A stretch of 64,000 nt of DNA from Antedon mediterranea (lineage: Eukaryota; Echinodermata; Crinoidea; Comatulida; Antedonidae): positions 15,143,312-15,207,311 of the forward strand of contig NC_092675.1 in NCBI RefSeq assembly GCF_964355755.1, in the 5' to 3' direction. This document shows positions 23,301 through 34,264 of the stretch, piece after piece. The translations under genes were made by a program, and so were the position numbers. The stretch's first letter is position 1. The number at the start of each line of letters is the position of its first letter. The notes beneath the pieces were generated by a model, which saw only the letters and a program-made list of their open reading frames with translations, did not search any database and was not told the DNA's origin.

Positions 23301-26300
23301 CCATGGCTTCCTCCTGTGACACAGCACCATCATGATCAGTGTCAAAACCTTGAACTTTCATAATCTCTTCACTGGTTAAACTACAAAATAAAAATGTAAT
23401 AAAAGGACATGATAATAATAATGTAATAATAGTCTTGAAACTTTGTTATATACTAGAAAGACATTAATAAACTTACATGGAATCATTATTAGCATCCAGT
23501 TGATCAAAAGCAGAAGTTGCGGTTTCTCTTTCCAATTCCTTCTTTCTTATTTTTACCTCTTCTTTCCATTTATTTTCATGCTCTTCTTTTGATTTTTTCT
23601 CTGGTTCTTCAGCACTTATTTTTATTGCTTTAAACAAAATTACAATTAGATACAACTCTAGAAACTTTGTCTAAAAGTATCTATTTATTGCGGCGATATT
23701 GAAAAATGTTAAAAATATAAGCTAAACATGCTATACATGAAATTGTTTAAAAATCTAAAAAGTTAAAATAATAACCTGGAACATAATACACACGTTGTCC
23801 GGAAAAAATACCAAGAAAAAGATCAAAGTGAAACTGAGGAATGGCGAGCCACCAGAGAACGAAGAACACCTTCTTGAAGAGTGGAAGAACTACTTTAGCT
23901 CTATTCTGAATAATGACAGTGGCTGGGCCCCATCAGATCTACCTGCTCCTGCCAGTGACGATCTTCCAATCTGCACTGACCCTCCCACACGTGAAGAAAC
24001 TGCAGAAGCTATCACAGCTATGAAAACAAACAAAGCAGCTGGCGTCGATTGTGCTATTACGGCAGAAGCCCTCCAAGGAGGTGGTGACCAGATGATTGAT
24101 ACCATCCATGCCTTTAGCTCGGAGGTGTACTAAAAAATGTCGCCTCCTAAATAGTGGCTGACAAATGTCGTCATCCCACTGCCAAAGAAAGGTGATCTGT
24201 CACTTATGACAAACTACAGGGGCATCTCTCTCATGTTGATAGCTGCGAAGGTTTACAACAGAATCCTTCTAAACCGCATTCAGCCTCACATTGATCCGCT
24301 GCTCCGGAAGAATCAGGCAGGCTTTCGCCCAGGCCGCAGCTGTGCTCAGCAAATACACATCTTGAGAAGAATTATGGAAGGCTTCAGAGACTACCAACTT
24401 CCGTTAATAGTCACCTTTGTTGATTTCAAGAAAGCCTTCGACTCGATCAATAGGTCAGTGATGTTTACAGTCCTACGTCACTATGGCATCCCAGAACCTT
24501 TGGTAAATGCTATTCAGGTACTGTATACCAATTCTAGCAGTAGAGTCATGGTTGATGGTAGCATCTCAAACTCCTTTAGTGTAACTGGAGTATTTCAAGG
24601 TGATGTACTGGCTCCATTTATTTTTATTATCTTGGTGGATTATCTGCTGCTCCGGTCATCAGAATGCGACTCAGGAGTTGTGACTTGCCCACGAAAATCA
24701 AGAAGGTATCCAGCGAAAGTCTTCAATACCTCGTGCCCAATCACAGCTAACGAGAACTGCCAATGCTACCGCTGACCTAGGGCTTATCATTAGTGCCCCT
24801 AAAACGGAGTATATGGTATTCAACTGCTGTTCACAGCCCCCACTTGAAGTTTATGGAAATGCAATCAACCATGCAACCAAATTCAAATACCTCGGCTCCA
24901 TGATGGCATCTAGCAGTGGGGATTTTAAAAGAAGAAAGGGTCTTGCTTGGATAGCATTTTGGAAGCTAGAACGTTTGTGGAGATGTTTTAACATCCCAAT
25001 CTCCACCAAAGTAAAGCTGTACAATACAACCTGTGTTACTGTCCTTGTGTATGGCTGCGAGTCTTGGATCCTCTCTAAGGCGATAGAAAGTGAAATCAAC
25101 GCCTTTGGCACTTCATGCTATAGAATCATGCTAAATATCAAGAGAACAGATAAGGTGCCAAATGCTTCTATCTATGACCTAACCAAGACCAGACCGCTAG
25201 TGGAAAATATTAGATCCCGTCAATTAAAGTTCGAATGCCTGATGACGAACCATGCAAAGAGTACGCCCTACGGAAAAGAAAACGAGGAAGGCAGAAAACC
25301 AACTTTCTGAGATACATCCAACAGCTTTTAGGGGATGAAGGAGGCATAATTACAACTGATAAGCTGCCAAGGACCGTTGTGGCTGGAGAAAGCTTGTAGT
25401 CGCCTGCTCCGCAGCCGACTGATGATGATGAAAATAACAATAAAAATATAAAAAGACCATGAAAAGAAATTCAAATCCACTAAAATAGGAGAAAAACAAC
25501 AAGGCATTTAAATCACTAAGTTTTTCAGAACTAAATGACATTATTAAGGATCTTACATTAAATTGGTGAAATAAAATGTCTATCTATCTGAATTCATAAA
25601 ACATTTTAAATATTTAAAGATATTATGTAACCATAAAAAATGTATATTTTTTTCAATTTTGTGTTGAATATGTCATTTTAATGTCACGTAATAGTTATTC
25701 AGTTTGACCAAAAACTGGATCAAAGAAAAAAATTATTTACCTAAAAAAATGGAATTTAAAGCAAAAAATATTTAAATTGTCTGTCAAACAATGGTTTTTC
25801 GATAACGTTAACCATTTCGTTTGTCTTTTTATAAGTGAAATAATATTTTTTTACAGAAGTGAATAACTTTCTTAAAACTGAAAAATGGCCTATTTATATA
25901 TAGTCTTTTATCTTGTTTTTGCTTTTTTAGTATACTGTACCTTCCTTGTCTTCTTTTAGTTGTTCAGCAGATTGTAATTCAACTTTTAGATGCTGTAATT
26001 GTTCCTATAAAAAGATAAGAATATACTGAATAGATAAGAAAATGTTACATTGGTGGCGACGTGACAATATAAATAAAGGATGATAATAAAGTGACCATGG
26101 AGAAAGTGTCAACATGATGATAAAGATGACAAAAGCAGTGACAGTGGGGGAAGACAGTATATTTATAAAGATGATTGAAAAGCAGTGTGAGAATGATACC
26201 AATGTCCAATAACATGATGATGAAGATGACAAAAGCATTGACAGTGGTGGAAGACAGTATATTTATAAAGATGATTGACAAGCAGAGTGAGAATGATACC

Positions 26301-29300
26301 AATGTCCAATAACATGATGATGAAGATGACAAAAGCATTGACAGTGGTGGAAGACAGTATATTTATAAAGATGATTGAAAAGCAGCGTGAGAATGATACC
26401 AATGTTCAATAACATGATGATGAAGATGACAAAAGCATTGACAGTGGGGGAAGACAGTTTAGTTATAAAGATGATTGACAGAAAATCAAGTCTCCGTATG
26501 TATGAAATCTATAAATATTAAAAGTATGAATTATGTTAAAAATATGTCAATCAATTTTCCCATACATGTGTTTATTGTTATATTTAACAAAACAAAATCA
26601 TCTTTTTACTTCTCTTTCTTTACGCTTTGTTTGGCCAGTTACTATGTAAGATTGCCGTATGTCAAAACCTTCATTTTGTAGTAACGCTTCCCTATGACGT
26701 TTCTCTCTATCCGCTTTTCCAAGCTCTTTGCAAGTGTTTACACACTGTGTTGATCCTTTGTTTTCATCAGTAGCATCACAGCAGTCACATATACCATCAT
26801 TCACCCATGACGATGGTATATACTTAGGTCGATGTCCAGCATTAGTACAGTGAAATTTTCCATTAGGACAAGCAGAGGTACCTAATATAAGTGCATTATG
26901 GTCAAATTTAGATTTTTAACTCCTAGTCATTAAACAAATTAATTTTAGTGAATGTACAGTATTAGCTTTAAAAGATGTGAAATTTATTGAACGTTACATA
27001 AAGAAGAGCATTTACTTTACGTAACTTTCAAATAATATTATTGAAAATACAGGTAAAAAATGATAGAAAAAAGTTCATAATTTAAATCATTGTGACCGTG
27101 TGACAGGATAGAATGTGCACACCTGGCACTACCTCCTGGCGATACCTCCGTACTATGTTATCTACTGTATGGTATATCAATAATAACACAAGCAATAATA
27201 GTCAGGGTCCTCGTGTATTTCCAAAGGATTTTAATGCCCAAACAAAGTGAGATTTCACTTGATTTCACTTTATTATGGTGCTAGGATACCAAAAATGTTA
27301 GGTAACAAATTTTCACGATCCCGTAACCATAGTAACAGCCCCAAATTCAAAATGGCGACCAAATGGCCATATCTCCATAACCCTTTGGTCTATTGACAAG
27401 ATATTGGCATCAAAATACTCGGAATATATATATTTATATTCGTTGTAATAGAACATTTTTACTAAATGTAACCGGAAATGCTATTTTTCTGCACTATTGA
27501 CCCTTGACATTGACTCGAACTGTATCTAAAAAACGGCTGATTATAGAAATTTAAAAATGGTCTCAAATTGCTCAGACCATACATATTTATATTTATTTTA
27601 ATGGAACATTTTGTTAGAAAATAACCGGAAGTAAAGTTATTGACCTTTGACCTAATAAACATGAACTTTATGTATATAAGCATTTATCTATTTGAGCATG
27701 TATAGTCAATTGTTTGTGGTAAGGATTAAAAAAATGAGTTTATACATATCATCATTTGAATATTTAATTTCTAATCACATATTTAGTTTTTATATATTTT
27801 ATAAATAGTATATACTTTATAGTGTAAGCACATTTATCTATGTAAACAACTTTGGACAATAGTAAAAATGACAGCAGAAATTCATTCATTCATCTACTTC
27901 ACTAAAATGACGTAGCCAAATTGATTCTTCCTGCACTTTTCCTGAAATGTTAATTGCTATACCTTTTACATTTTGGAGCTCCAAGAAACTGGAGCTCCAA
28001 AATTGGATTAAAACATCTTTAATTACATCAGTACTATGCATTTATTGTGTCAGCATCCTTGTTGCCATTAAGACAGTCAAGGAGTGAGAGTGGTTGATTC
28101 TTCAACTTGTGTACCTTTAATGCTTGTTCTTGAAACATTTTCATATAATGGAGGTTTCTCATACATTGAACTGCTGCCGGCCATACATTATTACGTGGTT
28201 AGACGTTCCTTGGTTTTTCTTCTTAGATGTTTCGAGATATGGGAAGCAATCTTTCAATGCTAACATTGACTGCCATTTTGTGAGTCATATCGCCAAGCCA
28301 ACGGACCAATTTAAGGAGTGAGATGGTTAGAAGTGACCAAGAGGTTTTTTGATGTTTACAGCATCTTATGATTTTATCTCCTTCATGTTTTTAGTTTCAT
28401 TTTCATTTCAGGTAGTCCACAACAACCAGACTTTGCTCACAAACTTCAAAAAGCTTCAACTCCTTTTTTTATTATCTCTGTTTAAGATATATTTCTTTAC
28501 TTCGTTTGAAATTATTACTAAGACAAAGTTTTAAAAAAGTGTTGATTTTGTTATGAATGTATTTTTATGAAATCTTGAAGTATTTGTGTGTTTTGTGTTG
28601 AAGAGTGAGTTCGATGGGATATCTAGTTCGATTTCCTCCTCCTAAGTAATGCCAACAAGATCACCAACCCATTTTAACTGGTTTTCCTTCTGTTCTAGAG
28701 CCTGATCCGGGTAAAGAGCACTATTTCTTTACATTCAAATTAATTACAATCTTTTATTCACTGTTATTGGGTCATCTACATCAAGCCAAGCTGGTCATTT
28801 GTGTGTTAGATGGCAATGTATCGGACGAGCATATAAATGAAAACCAGTCATGGGCAAAACAAATCTGCAAGATACCTTTCTAATATTATAGGTTATAATT
28901 ACCATCAAATCTCACTCTGACATTTACTACTTTTAGCTAAATCAGAAATCTTCAATTAATAAGTTTATAGAGGTTCAAAATGGCAATTGAAAACAATATT
29001 TGAAAATGTGAGTTTAGAAAAGAACTGAATGCATAACACAATTATCCTAGTGAACGCCAGGCTAGTGATCTGGAGGTTGTTGTCCCACATTACTTAAGTA
29101 TTAATGATGTATTCTTAGTAAAAGTGAAAATTACGTCATAGTAGGGCCAAAATATCTGACCAATATTTATCCATCCTTGTAATGTAAATAGCTAATATTC
29201 TCTATGTCAATGGTGAATAACTTTACTTCCGGTCATTTTCTTACAAAATATTGCATTACAATAAATATAAATATCAGGTGCTCCAAAATCAGGTGCTGTA

Positions 29301-32300
29301 ATGAATGATGGCTGCTCAACGTATCTTTACTGCTATTTGTCTCTTTTTGTGTTTTGCATCAACTATTGGTGTTATTAAACCTTGTCTATCGAATTTAAGT
29401 AGGACCTGGAACCCACAGTTTAGTTTTCAGTGCAATACCTCTATACAAATATGTTATACTTTGGACGCAAATTTGCTAGGCTCAACTTCTGCATTATGTT
29501 GCGAGTGCTCGCATGGTGTGGAGTGCACTGTAGCCCTGGATCGACTAAGGCAATGGGCTCAGTTCAGTACCTTGTTTACTAGGCCTAAGTGGTCTATTTT
29601 AGCATTTGCCTATCTAACAAAGCCTAAAGGTAAACGAAAACATGCTATTAAATACAGTGGAGCTAGGGTTCCTTACTATTCAAGTTATTATTGTTCATCA
29701 AGTTTTCAGCCGGAACTTTCCTTATGCGGTGATATTGAACAAACTCCAGGCCCCGCAGAGGAAAACAAGGACAGGGCTAGAGATAACACAAACACAAGTA
29801 ATAACAGTAATAATCCAACATTTTATTACCAAAATATAAGAAGCCTTAAAAACAAGATGGACACATATCATTCTGAACTAAATGTGCACCTCATTAATAA
29901 TACCTTCGACTTTGTTGCATTTACCGAGACTTGGCTAAATTCAACGGTTCTTGACTCCGAACTTTACTGTGATGGTTTTACAATTCATAGAAGGGACAGG
30001 AACGATGGCAGAAGAGGTGGTGGTGTTCTTTTCCTAGCTTCTAATCAGTATAAGTCTCGACGTCTGGAGCACCTTGAGAAACCAAATATTGAAATCCTCT
30101 GGGTTGAAATTAAGCTAAGCAAGACAAAACGAGTGCTGGTTGCTGTTATTTACAGGCCACCCAACAGCGGAAGAGATGTCATGTTGCAACTAGCGCAATC
30201 AGTTGAAGATGCATCAGCCATGTATTCAAGGCATCATATTGTTCTTATTGGAGATCTGAATCTTTCTGAAATCACGTGGACCAATGATGGATCTGGAACT
30301 GCACCTGCTAACTCATTGGGTGAACTTTTTATTGACTGTTTTATTAATGGACATAATTTGTTTCAGTGCAATGTCAATCCAACGTGCAATAATAATGTTT
30401 TAGATTTAATTTTGTGTAATAATTCAATTGATTTAATCTCGGATATTTCTGCTGGTCAGAATATTTTTGAATCTGATCATTCTTCAATTTCATTTGTTCT
30501 TAAAATTTCTATTCAAAAACACTTTTCTAGGGATTCAAGACAACTATATTGTTTCAAGGCTGTAAATAATGATGATCTTTTGAATGCTTTTAATGTTATA
30601 CCTTTTGATTTAATCCATATGTGCAATGATATTAACGATAGTGTTTCTCTTTTTTATGATTTAGTTGATGCTGCTCTCCGTGATCTTGTGCCTATTGTTA
30701 GACCTAAAAGAAAAATGCCGCCATGGTTTGATAATGAAGTTAGAGTCGCTCTTAAAAACAAAGAGAAATGTTTTCGTATTTCTAAACGACTTAATACACA
30801 TGAATCAAAACATGCTTTTTCCGTTGCCAGAAAAGAATTTAAAGTCCTTATGAAACTTAAATATAAAAGTTATATGCAATCACTCTCTGGGAATCTTAGA
30901 GCAAATCCCAAACGCTTCTGGTCGTGGATAAAGACCAAAACTAAATCGTCTTCTTATCCGTCGGTTATGTCGCATGGGCACAAGGTCGCGGAGACAACTA
31001 ATGATAAGGCTGCTTTATTTAACAGTTATTTTCATTCAGTTTTTAGATCTGGACCTTCTGTGACTGATGAACACCAACGTCTGCCTGAGGCTTCTGTCGG
31101 CATTCTCAATGCTCCAATAATTCAATCTGAAATTGTTAACTCGTTACTGTCATCCATTCAGACTCATAAGGCATCTGGATGTGATAATCTCAGTAACCAT
31201 GTTCTTAAAGTTTGTTCTCGTCCTCTTTCTATTCCCATTTCTTTCCTCTTTAATAAATCTCTTCAAACCGGTAAATTTCCTTCCGTTTGGAAACGTTCCA
31301 ATATTGTTCCTATTCATAAGGGGGGGACCAAGAAATTGATTTCTAACTATAGACCTATCTCTCTGTTGCCTACCATTTCTAAATTGTTTGAAAAAATTGT
31401 TTTTAACCATATTTCGACTCATATTTCTCCTGCCATTGCTTCCTGTCAGCATGGCTTTGTAACTGGTAGGTCATGTGAAACAAACCTTGCCACCCTGTTG
31501 ACCACAGTTTACGAAGCCATTGATGACAGGAAGCAATGTGATATTATTTACACTGACTTTTCTAAGGCGTTTGATCTTGTTCCTCATAATTTACTCTTAT
31601 TAAAATTACAACGTTTTGGTTTTCATAATGATTTTATCTCCTGGTTTCGTAGTAATATCTTAATGGTAGGTTCCAGAGAGTGGTCATTGAGGGTATATCC
31701 TCTGAATGGCTTCCTATTCAGTCCGGTGTCCCTCAGGGATCGATTCTTGGTCCTCTCCTTTTCAATCTTTTTGTCAATGATATCCCAAAACTCTTCACCC
31801 ACTCCAGATGTCTTATGTTTGCTGATGATGTTAAGCTATACAGAATTATTGGTAGTGTTGAGGATGCCGACAGGCTTCAGGTGGATTTGGACAAGCTATG
31901 TTATTGGGCTGCTTTATGGGGAATGTCCCTCAATCCAGTAAAGTGCAATATTTTAACTATTACTTTGAAAAAGAACATTTTATTTTATAATTATTTAATT
32001 AATGACAATCCCATTAATAGGGTGCAATCGCAAAAAGATCTTGGTGTTTTTATTGATAGTTCCCTTTGTTTTTCCTTTCATATTGATTATCTTGTTGGCA
32101 AGTGCAATAGACTGCTTGGGCTGATGTGGCGTAATTGTAAACATTTTGACAGGCAAACCAAAATCCACCTTTATTATTCAATTATCCATCCCATTCTCAA
32201 CTTCAGTTCTGTTATTTTTAATTCTATTTCGAAAACTCAGTCTACGCGCATTCAGCGTCTGCATAACCGTTTTTTACGCTACATCAGCCACAACCAGAAT

Positions 32301-34264
32301 CCTGACTTTCATTTCCATGTCCGATCTCCTGAGTCTCGTAGAACCTTTTTTGATCTTGTTTTTTTGTATAAATGTATTAATTCTTTATTTGACTGTAACT
32401 TAGTTAGCAATTTTTATCTTAGAGTCCCTAGTCGTCGTCTTAGAAGAAATACTACTTTTCATATTCCTTTTAGTAGAGTAAATGTTTTAAAAAATGGTTT
32501 TATTAGCAAACTTACAATTCTTTTACTTTAAGAAACCCTGAGTTAGATATTTTTAGTAATAATTTCCGTAAGTTTTGTAACATTGTTAGTAGTTTAGTTT
32601 AATGTTTGTTATTGTATATGTACGTGTTTGTCTGTGTTCCCTCCTGTAAGTGGTGAACCATGAGCTCACTGTTGGTTGGGAAATGAATAAATAAATAAAT
32701 AAATGTATTGTCTGAGCAATTTGATACCATTTTTAAATTTCCATGACCAGCCGTTTTTTAGATACAGTGCGAGTCAAGGTCAAAGGTCACTAGTAAAAAA
32801 AGGCATTTCCGGTTACATTTAGTCAAAAAGGTCTATTACAACGAATATAAATATATTTATTCAGAGTATTTTGATACCAATATCTTGTCAATAGACCAAA
32901 GGGTTATGAAGATATGACCAGAGACTACGGAATAAAAAATCCTTGTAAGCTATTCTCTATGTCAAAGGTCAATAACTTTGCTTCCGGACTTTTTTAACAA
33001 AATATTGCATTACAATAAAAATAAATATATAAGGTCTGAGCAATTTGAGACCATTTTTAAATTTCTATGACCAGCCATTTTTAGGATACAGTAAAAGTCA
33101 AGGTCAAGGGTCAATAGTACAGAAAAAAAACATTTCCGGTTGCATTTAGTAAAAATATTCTATTACAACAAATATAAATATATATATTCCGAGTATTTTG
33201 ATACCAATATCTCGTCAATAGACCAAAGGGTTATGGAAATATGGTCGTTTGGTCGCCATTTTGAATTTGGGGCTGTTACCATGGTTACGGGATCGTGAAA
33301 ATTTGTTACCTAGCATTTTTGGTATCCTAGCACCATAATAAAGTAAAATCAAGTGAAATCTCACTTTGGGCATTAAAATCCTACAGAACCCCTATTTTCA
33401 TACATGAGGAACCTGACTATAAGTTCTTCTAACAACAATTACTGCTCATCAGCAATTTATTCTAAATAATATGTGGCACATGCAAGGAAAATCAGACATA
33501 AGTTGGAATTTTCACAATTGAGATTTTTACAAATACTGACAATTAGACATAATCCAAGATTTAAAATGTTGAAAAAAATATCTTGATACCATGTCTACTT
33601 CCAGAGATTCTAAAGTGTTGGTTGTTTATATAATCAGTGTTTTGAGAAAATTGCTTTTAAAGTTAAGTAACAGGAAATGACAAATACAAAAAAATAAACA
33701 GGGCATTTAAGTTTACGCCTTAGCAAAAGGGTATTCTAATTGTTTTATTTCAATGAATCTTCGCACCTTTGTTAATTAACTACTGTTCTATTATTAAATA
33801 TTATGCATTATTTTTATCAAAAACAATCCACTAGAACACTTTCAACTCACCATTTTATTAACCAACATACCACACAAAATGTTAAGATTTATGCATTTAT
33901 TTGTCTCAAAATGGAAAAACCTCAAGGTAATGTAAATAAATATTGGTTCAGCTATCATTTTCTGTAAAAATTTAAAAAAAATCAAAATTTTCAGCCTTTT
34001 ATTGTTTTTGCCTGTCTCTACAAATCAACACATGCGACTTATGTCCGATTTTGCTTGCATGTGCCGCATATGTTATATTATTATAATATTTTCAATCTTA
34101 CATTCTATCTAGTAATAAAAGTTAAGTATATAGAATGGGATGCTTACCTGGTTCATCAGAGCTATCTTTGCAATCACAGTAATCATCATTCACTTTACTA
34201 AATGGAATCTTACCGGAACCATCTATACAAGTAAACCATGGTGAGTCACTGTAAAATGATTCTT
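17234..34264 (-). CDS. Glucosidase II subunit beta (PRKCSH family), ten exons, both ends missing
   Basis: This is the regulatory, mannose-binding beta subunit of ER glucosidase II. It helps the alpha subunit trim glucoses from N-glycans during glycoprotein folding in the ER lumen. The exons are 34148-34264, 26610-26881, 25941-26004, 23477-23627, 23302-23380, 22892-22987, 22359-22644, 21895-22054, 21392-21466 and 17234-17333. They total 1,400 bp (about 466 residues; the human protein has 528). All introns are GT-AG and all junction phases agree. Domain order: two LDL-receptor-A-like repeats, a coiled coil, an EF-hand pair, an acidic stretch and an MRH lectin domain. The signal-peptide exon (upstream of 34,264) and the last MRH/HDEL-type exon (below 17,234) were not recognised and may lie outside the window. 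Introns are loaded with LINEs, but no exon is disrupted. Confidence 0.93.
17352..20030 (-). mobile_element. CR1-like LINE with N-terminal PHD finger, internally deleted
   Basis: Lies in the glucosidase II beta intron in the same orientation. ORF start at 19992: a C-x2-C zinc finger of PHD type (CSVCERPV...[12 protein letters not shown]...WICPKC), then an AP endonuclease ([30 protein letters not shown]) that stops at 19240. The RT continues in broken frames: [16 protein letters not shown] (about 18,990), a deletion and frameshift near 18,840, [37 protein letters not shown] and YADD (about 18,375), then a C-terminal part ending at 17559. The 3' end is AATAAAGAAATCAATCAATC. Inactive: several frameshifts and loss of an RT segment. 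Confidence 0.88.
20031..20293. other. Intronic spacer, no feature seen
   Basis: Sequence between the LINE 5' end and the foldback element, inside the glucosidase II beta intron. No ORF, repeat or motif I can support. Confidence 0.4.
20294..20704. mobile_element. Foldback element with tandem-repeat arms
   Basis: The ends are ATGGAAGGCAATCGCCGCCA and its reverse complement, continuing through AAAATACAAAAGTAAAA. Inside the arms are tandem units of about 21 bp (CAACGTACTTTCACAAACGA), five or more copies in the right arm. The flanks ACGAGTAT and ACGAGTGT suggest an 8-bp TSD with one mismatch. At 411 bp, it is intronic. Confidence 0.82.
20705..21391. other. Intronic spacer, no feature seen
   Basis: AT-rich intron sequence between the foldback element and the MRH exon at 21392. 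Short open frames only; nothing supportable. Confidence 0.4.
21392..21466 (-). CDS. Glucosidase II beta, MRH exon 2
   Basis: Encodes [20 protein letters not shown] and ETSLG, the conserved YxLCPF and GG(S/A)xTSLG signature of this subunit. It lies 430 bp from the previous exon, with an acceptor at TTGTAG and donor GTAAGT. Confidence 0.94.
21895..22054 (-). CDS. Glucosidase II beta, start of MRH domain
   Basis: Encodes a helix ([19 protein letters not shown]) followed by [20 protein letters not shown], the first strand region and first Cys of the mannose-6-phosphate-receptor-homology domain. It ends in phase 2 at donor GTATGA inside the Glu codon after TDR. Confidence 0.93.
22359..22644 (-). 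CDS. Glucosidase II beta, acidic region
   Basis: Encodes [13 protein letters not shown] followed by a D/E/H-rich run ([20 protein letters not shown]), then a basic helix and [13 protein letters not shown]. The acidic region is a family hallmark. It ends in phase 1 at donor GTAAGC. Confidence 0.93.
22892..22987 (-). CDS. Glucosidase II beta, linker exon
   Basis: Encodes [20 protein letters not shown] and ends SELNK (32 codons), corresponding to the segment after the EF-hands. Acceptor TTTTTTTAG; donor GTAGAT. Confidence 0.88.
23302..23380 (-). CDS. Glucosidase II beta, EF-hand exon
   Basis: Completes loop 1 and encodes loop 2, [12 protein letters not shown], with acidic residues at loop positions 1, 3, 5 and 12. 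Calcium binding by both loops is plausible. Bounded by TTTTGTAG and GTAACC, ending in phase 0. Confidence 0.92.
23477..23627 (-). CDS. Glucosidase II beta, helix and first EF-hand start
   Basis: Encodes an E/K-rich helix ([19 protein letters not shown]) followed by [10 protein letters not shown], the beginning of the first EF-hand loop. Donor GTAAGT splits an Ile codon, so the loop D-A-N-N-D-S-I-L-T-S-E-E is completed by the next exon. Confidence 0.93.
23790..25432 (+). mobile_element. RTE-like LINE, 5'-truncated, antisense in glucosidase II beta intron
   Basis: Fragments of an RTE/BovB-type reverse transcriptase. They include a linker ending [19 protein letters not shown], a stop near 24,133, then [54 protein letters not shown] and [12 protein letters not shown]. 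The expected (F/Y)ADD box is absent: the frame jumps from RRYPAKVF directly to text that normally lies downstream (TANATADLG, in a shifted frame), then continues [20 protein letters not shown] to 25310. The 3' end has a (TGA)n tail (25,421-25,431), typical of RTE. Catalytically dead. Confidence 0.88.
25941..26004 (-). CDS. Glucosidase II beta, coiled-coil exon
   Basis: A 64-bp exon encoding [20 protein letters not shown], a heptad-like helical segment. The acceptor is TTTTTATAG and the donor GTACAG. It starts in phase 0 and ends in phase 1, joining the next exon at an Ala codon. Confidence 0.85.
26109..26490. repeat. 100-bp tandem repeat, intronic
   Basis: About 3.7 copies of a 100-bp unit beginning AACATGATGATGAAGATGAC, with copies starting at 26211, 26311 and 26411 and a diverged partial copy from 26,111. 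It lies in the intron between the second LDLa exon and the coiled-coil exon. Long open frames across it are repeat artefacts. Confidence 0.93.
26610..26881 (-). CDS. Glucosidase II beta, LDLa-like repeat 2 and start of coiled coil
   Basis: Encodes [31 protein letters not shown] and CVNTCKELG, then a charged helix. I place the donor at GTAAAA just after KRKERE. This keeps phase 0 into the next exon and matches the family helix; an alternative donor GTAACT lies 33 bp earlier. The first codon completes the Gly of DEPG from the previous exon. Confidence 0.92.
27380..27665. repeat. 150-bp repeat family, two units
   Basis: Two units carry ATTTATATTTATTTTAATGG, AACATTTTGTTAGAAAATAAC, CCGGAAGT and TGACCTTTGACC. 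They are the left subterminal array of the 6.2-kb element; the right array is at 32,705-33,250. Confidence 0.75.
27666..29120. other. Interior of the 6.2-kb element, no gene recognised
   Basis: AT-rich sequence with a near-palindrome TTTTGGAGCTCCAAGAAACTGGAGCTCCAAAA near 27,971-28,002 (given here only as the motif TTTTGGAGCTCC repeated inverted). Open frames at 28,124-28,534 lack recognisable domains and typical coding character. Confidence 0.35.
29275..32707 (+). mobile_element. CR1/L2-group LINE, near complete, inserted in the 6.2-kb element
   Basis: The host repeat unit breaks at AATATAAATAT (about 29,272) and resumes at GTCTGAGCAATTTGA (about 32,711), exactly as an uninterrupted unit reads at about 33,010-33,045. 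The LINE therefore occupies the gap. It has one long ORF, a short 3' UTR and an (AAAT)n tail. Its orientation is opposite to the surrounding host gene. Confidence 0.9.
29305..32531 (+). pseudogene. LINE ORF: signal-like N-terminus, 2A-like peptide, endonuclease, RT (one frameshift)
   Basis: ATG at 29305. Residues 1-25 look like a signal sequence ([19 protein letters not shown]). A 2A-like motif GDIEQTPGP sits at residues 142-150, with Thr where the ribosome-skipping consensus DxExNPGP has Asn. Then an AP endonuclease ([48 protein letters not shown]), and the RT ([28 protein letters not shown]). The frame breaks near 31,652; the continuation in the next frame carries [21 protein letters not shown] and the C-terminal domain to the stop at 32529-32531. 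The rest of the ORF is open, so the copy is young. It cannot make full-length protein without recoding. Confidence 0.9.
32705..33250. repeat. 150-bp repeat family, right subterminal array
   Basis: Three units in opposite orientation to those at 27,380-27,665, each with GGTCAAAGGTCA or GGTCAAGGGTCA, CATTTCCGG and AATATAAATA. AAGGTCAAAGGTCA at about 32,776 is a perfect direct repeat of AGGTCA with one spacer base. Confidence 0.8.
34148..34264 (-). CDS. Glucosidase II beta, first exon found: LDLa-like repeat 1
   Basis: Opens with two bases of a split codon after an acceptor in a T-rich tract (TTTTTTTTAACAG) and encodes [12 protein letters not shown], then [16 protein letters not shown]. The Cys spacing and the SDE calcium-binding end are those of the family's first LDL-receptor-A-like module. 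It ends in phase 1 at donor GTAAGC. Confidence 0.93.

Larger units (their letters stand above)
27199..33419. mobile_element. 6.2-kb inverted-repeat DNA element with subterminal tandem repeats
   Basis: The left end TAGTCAGGGTCCTCGTGTAT and the right end (reverse complement TAGTCAGGTTCCTCATGTAT) extend inward as inverted repeats of about 270 bp that include GGATTTTAATGCCCAAA and GGGGCTGTTAC. The flanks read TAA on both sides (27196-27198, 33420-33422), a possible 3-bp duplication. Next to the ends are 150-bp repeats with TGACCTTTGACC. It sits in the first long intron of the glucosidase II beta gene. Apart from the later LINE at 29,275-32,707 it has no recognised gene. Confidence 0.78.

Noticed and set aside
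26005-26402. Overlapping minus-strand frames with repeated [11 protein letters not shown] text
   Set aside because: Artefact of the 100-bp tandem repeat; the period is not a multiple of three, so the same text appears in all frames.
29642-31452. Several short plus and minus frames within the LINE ORF
   Set aside because: They are shadows of the long 2A-endonuclease-RT reading frame.
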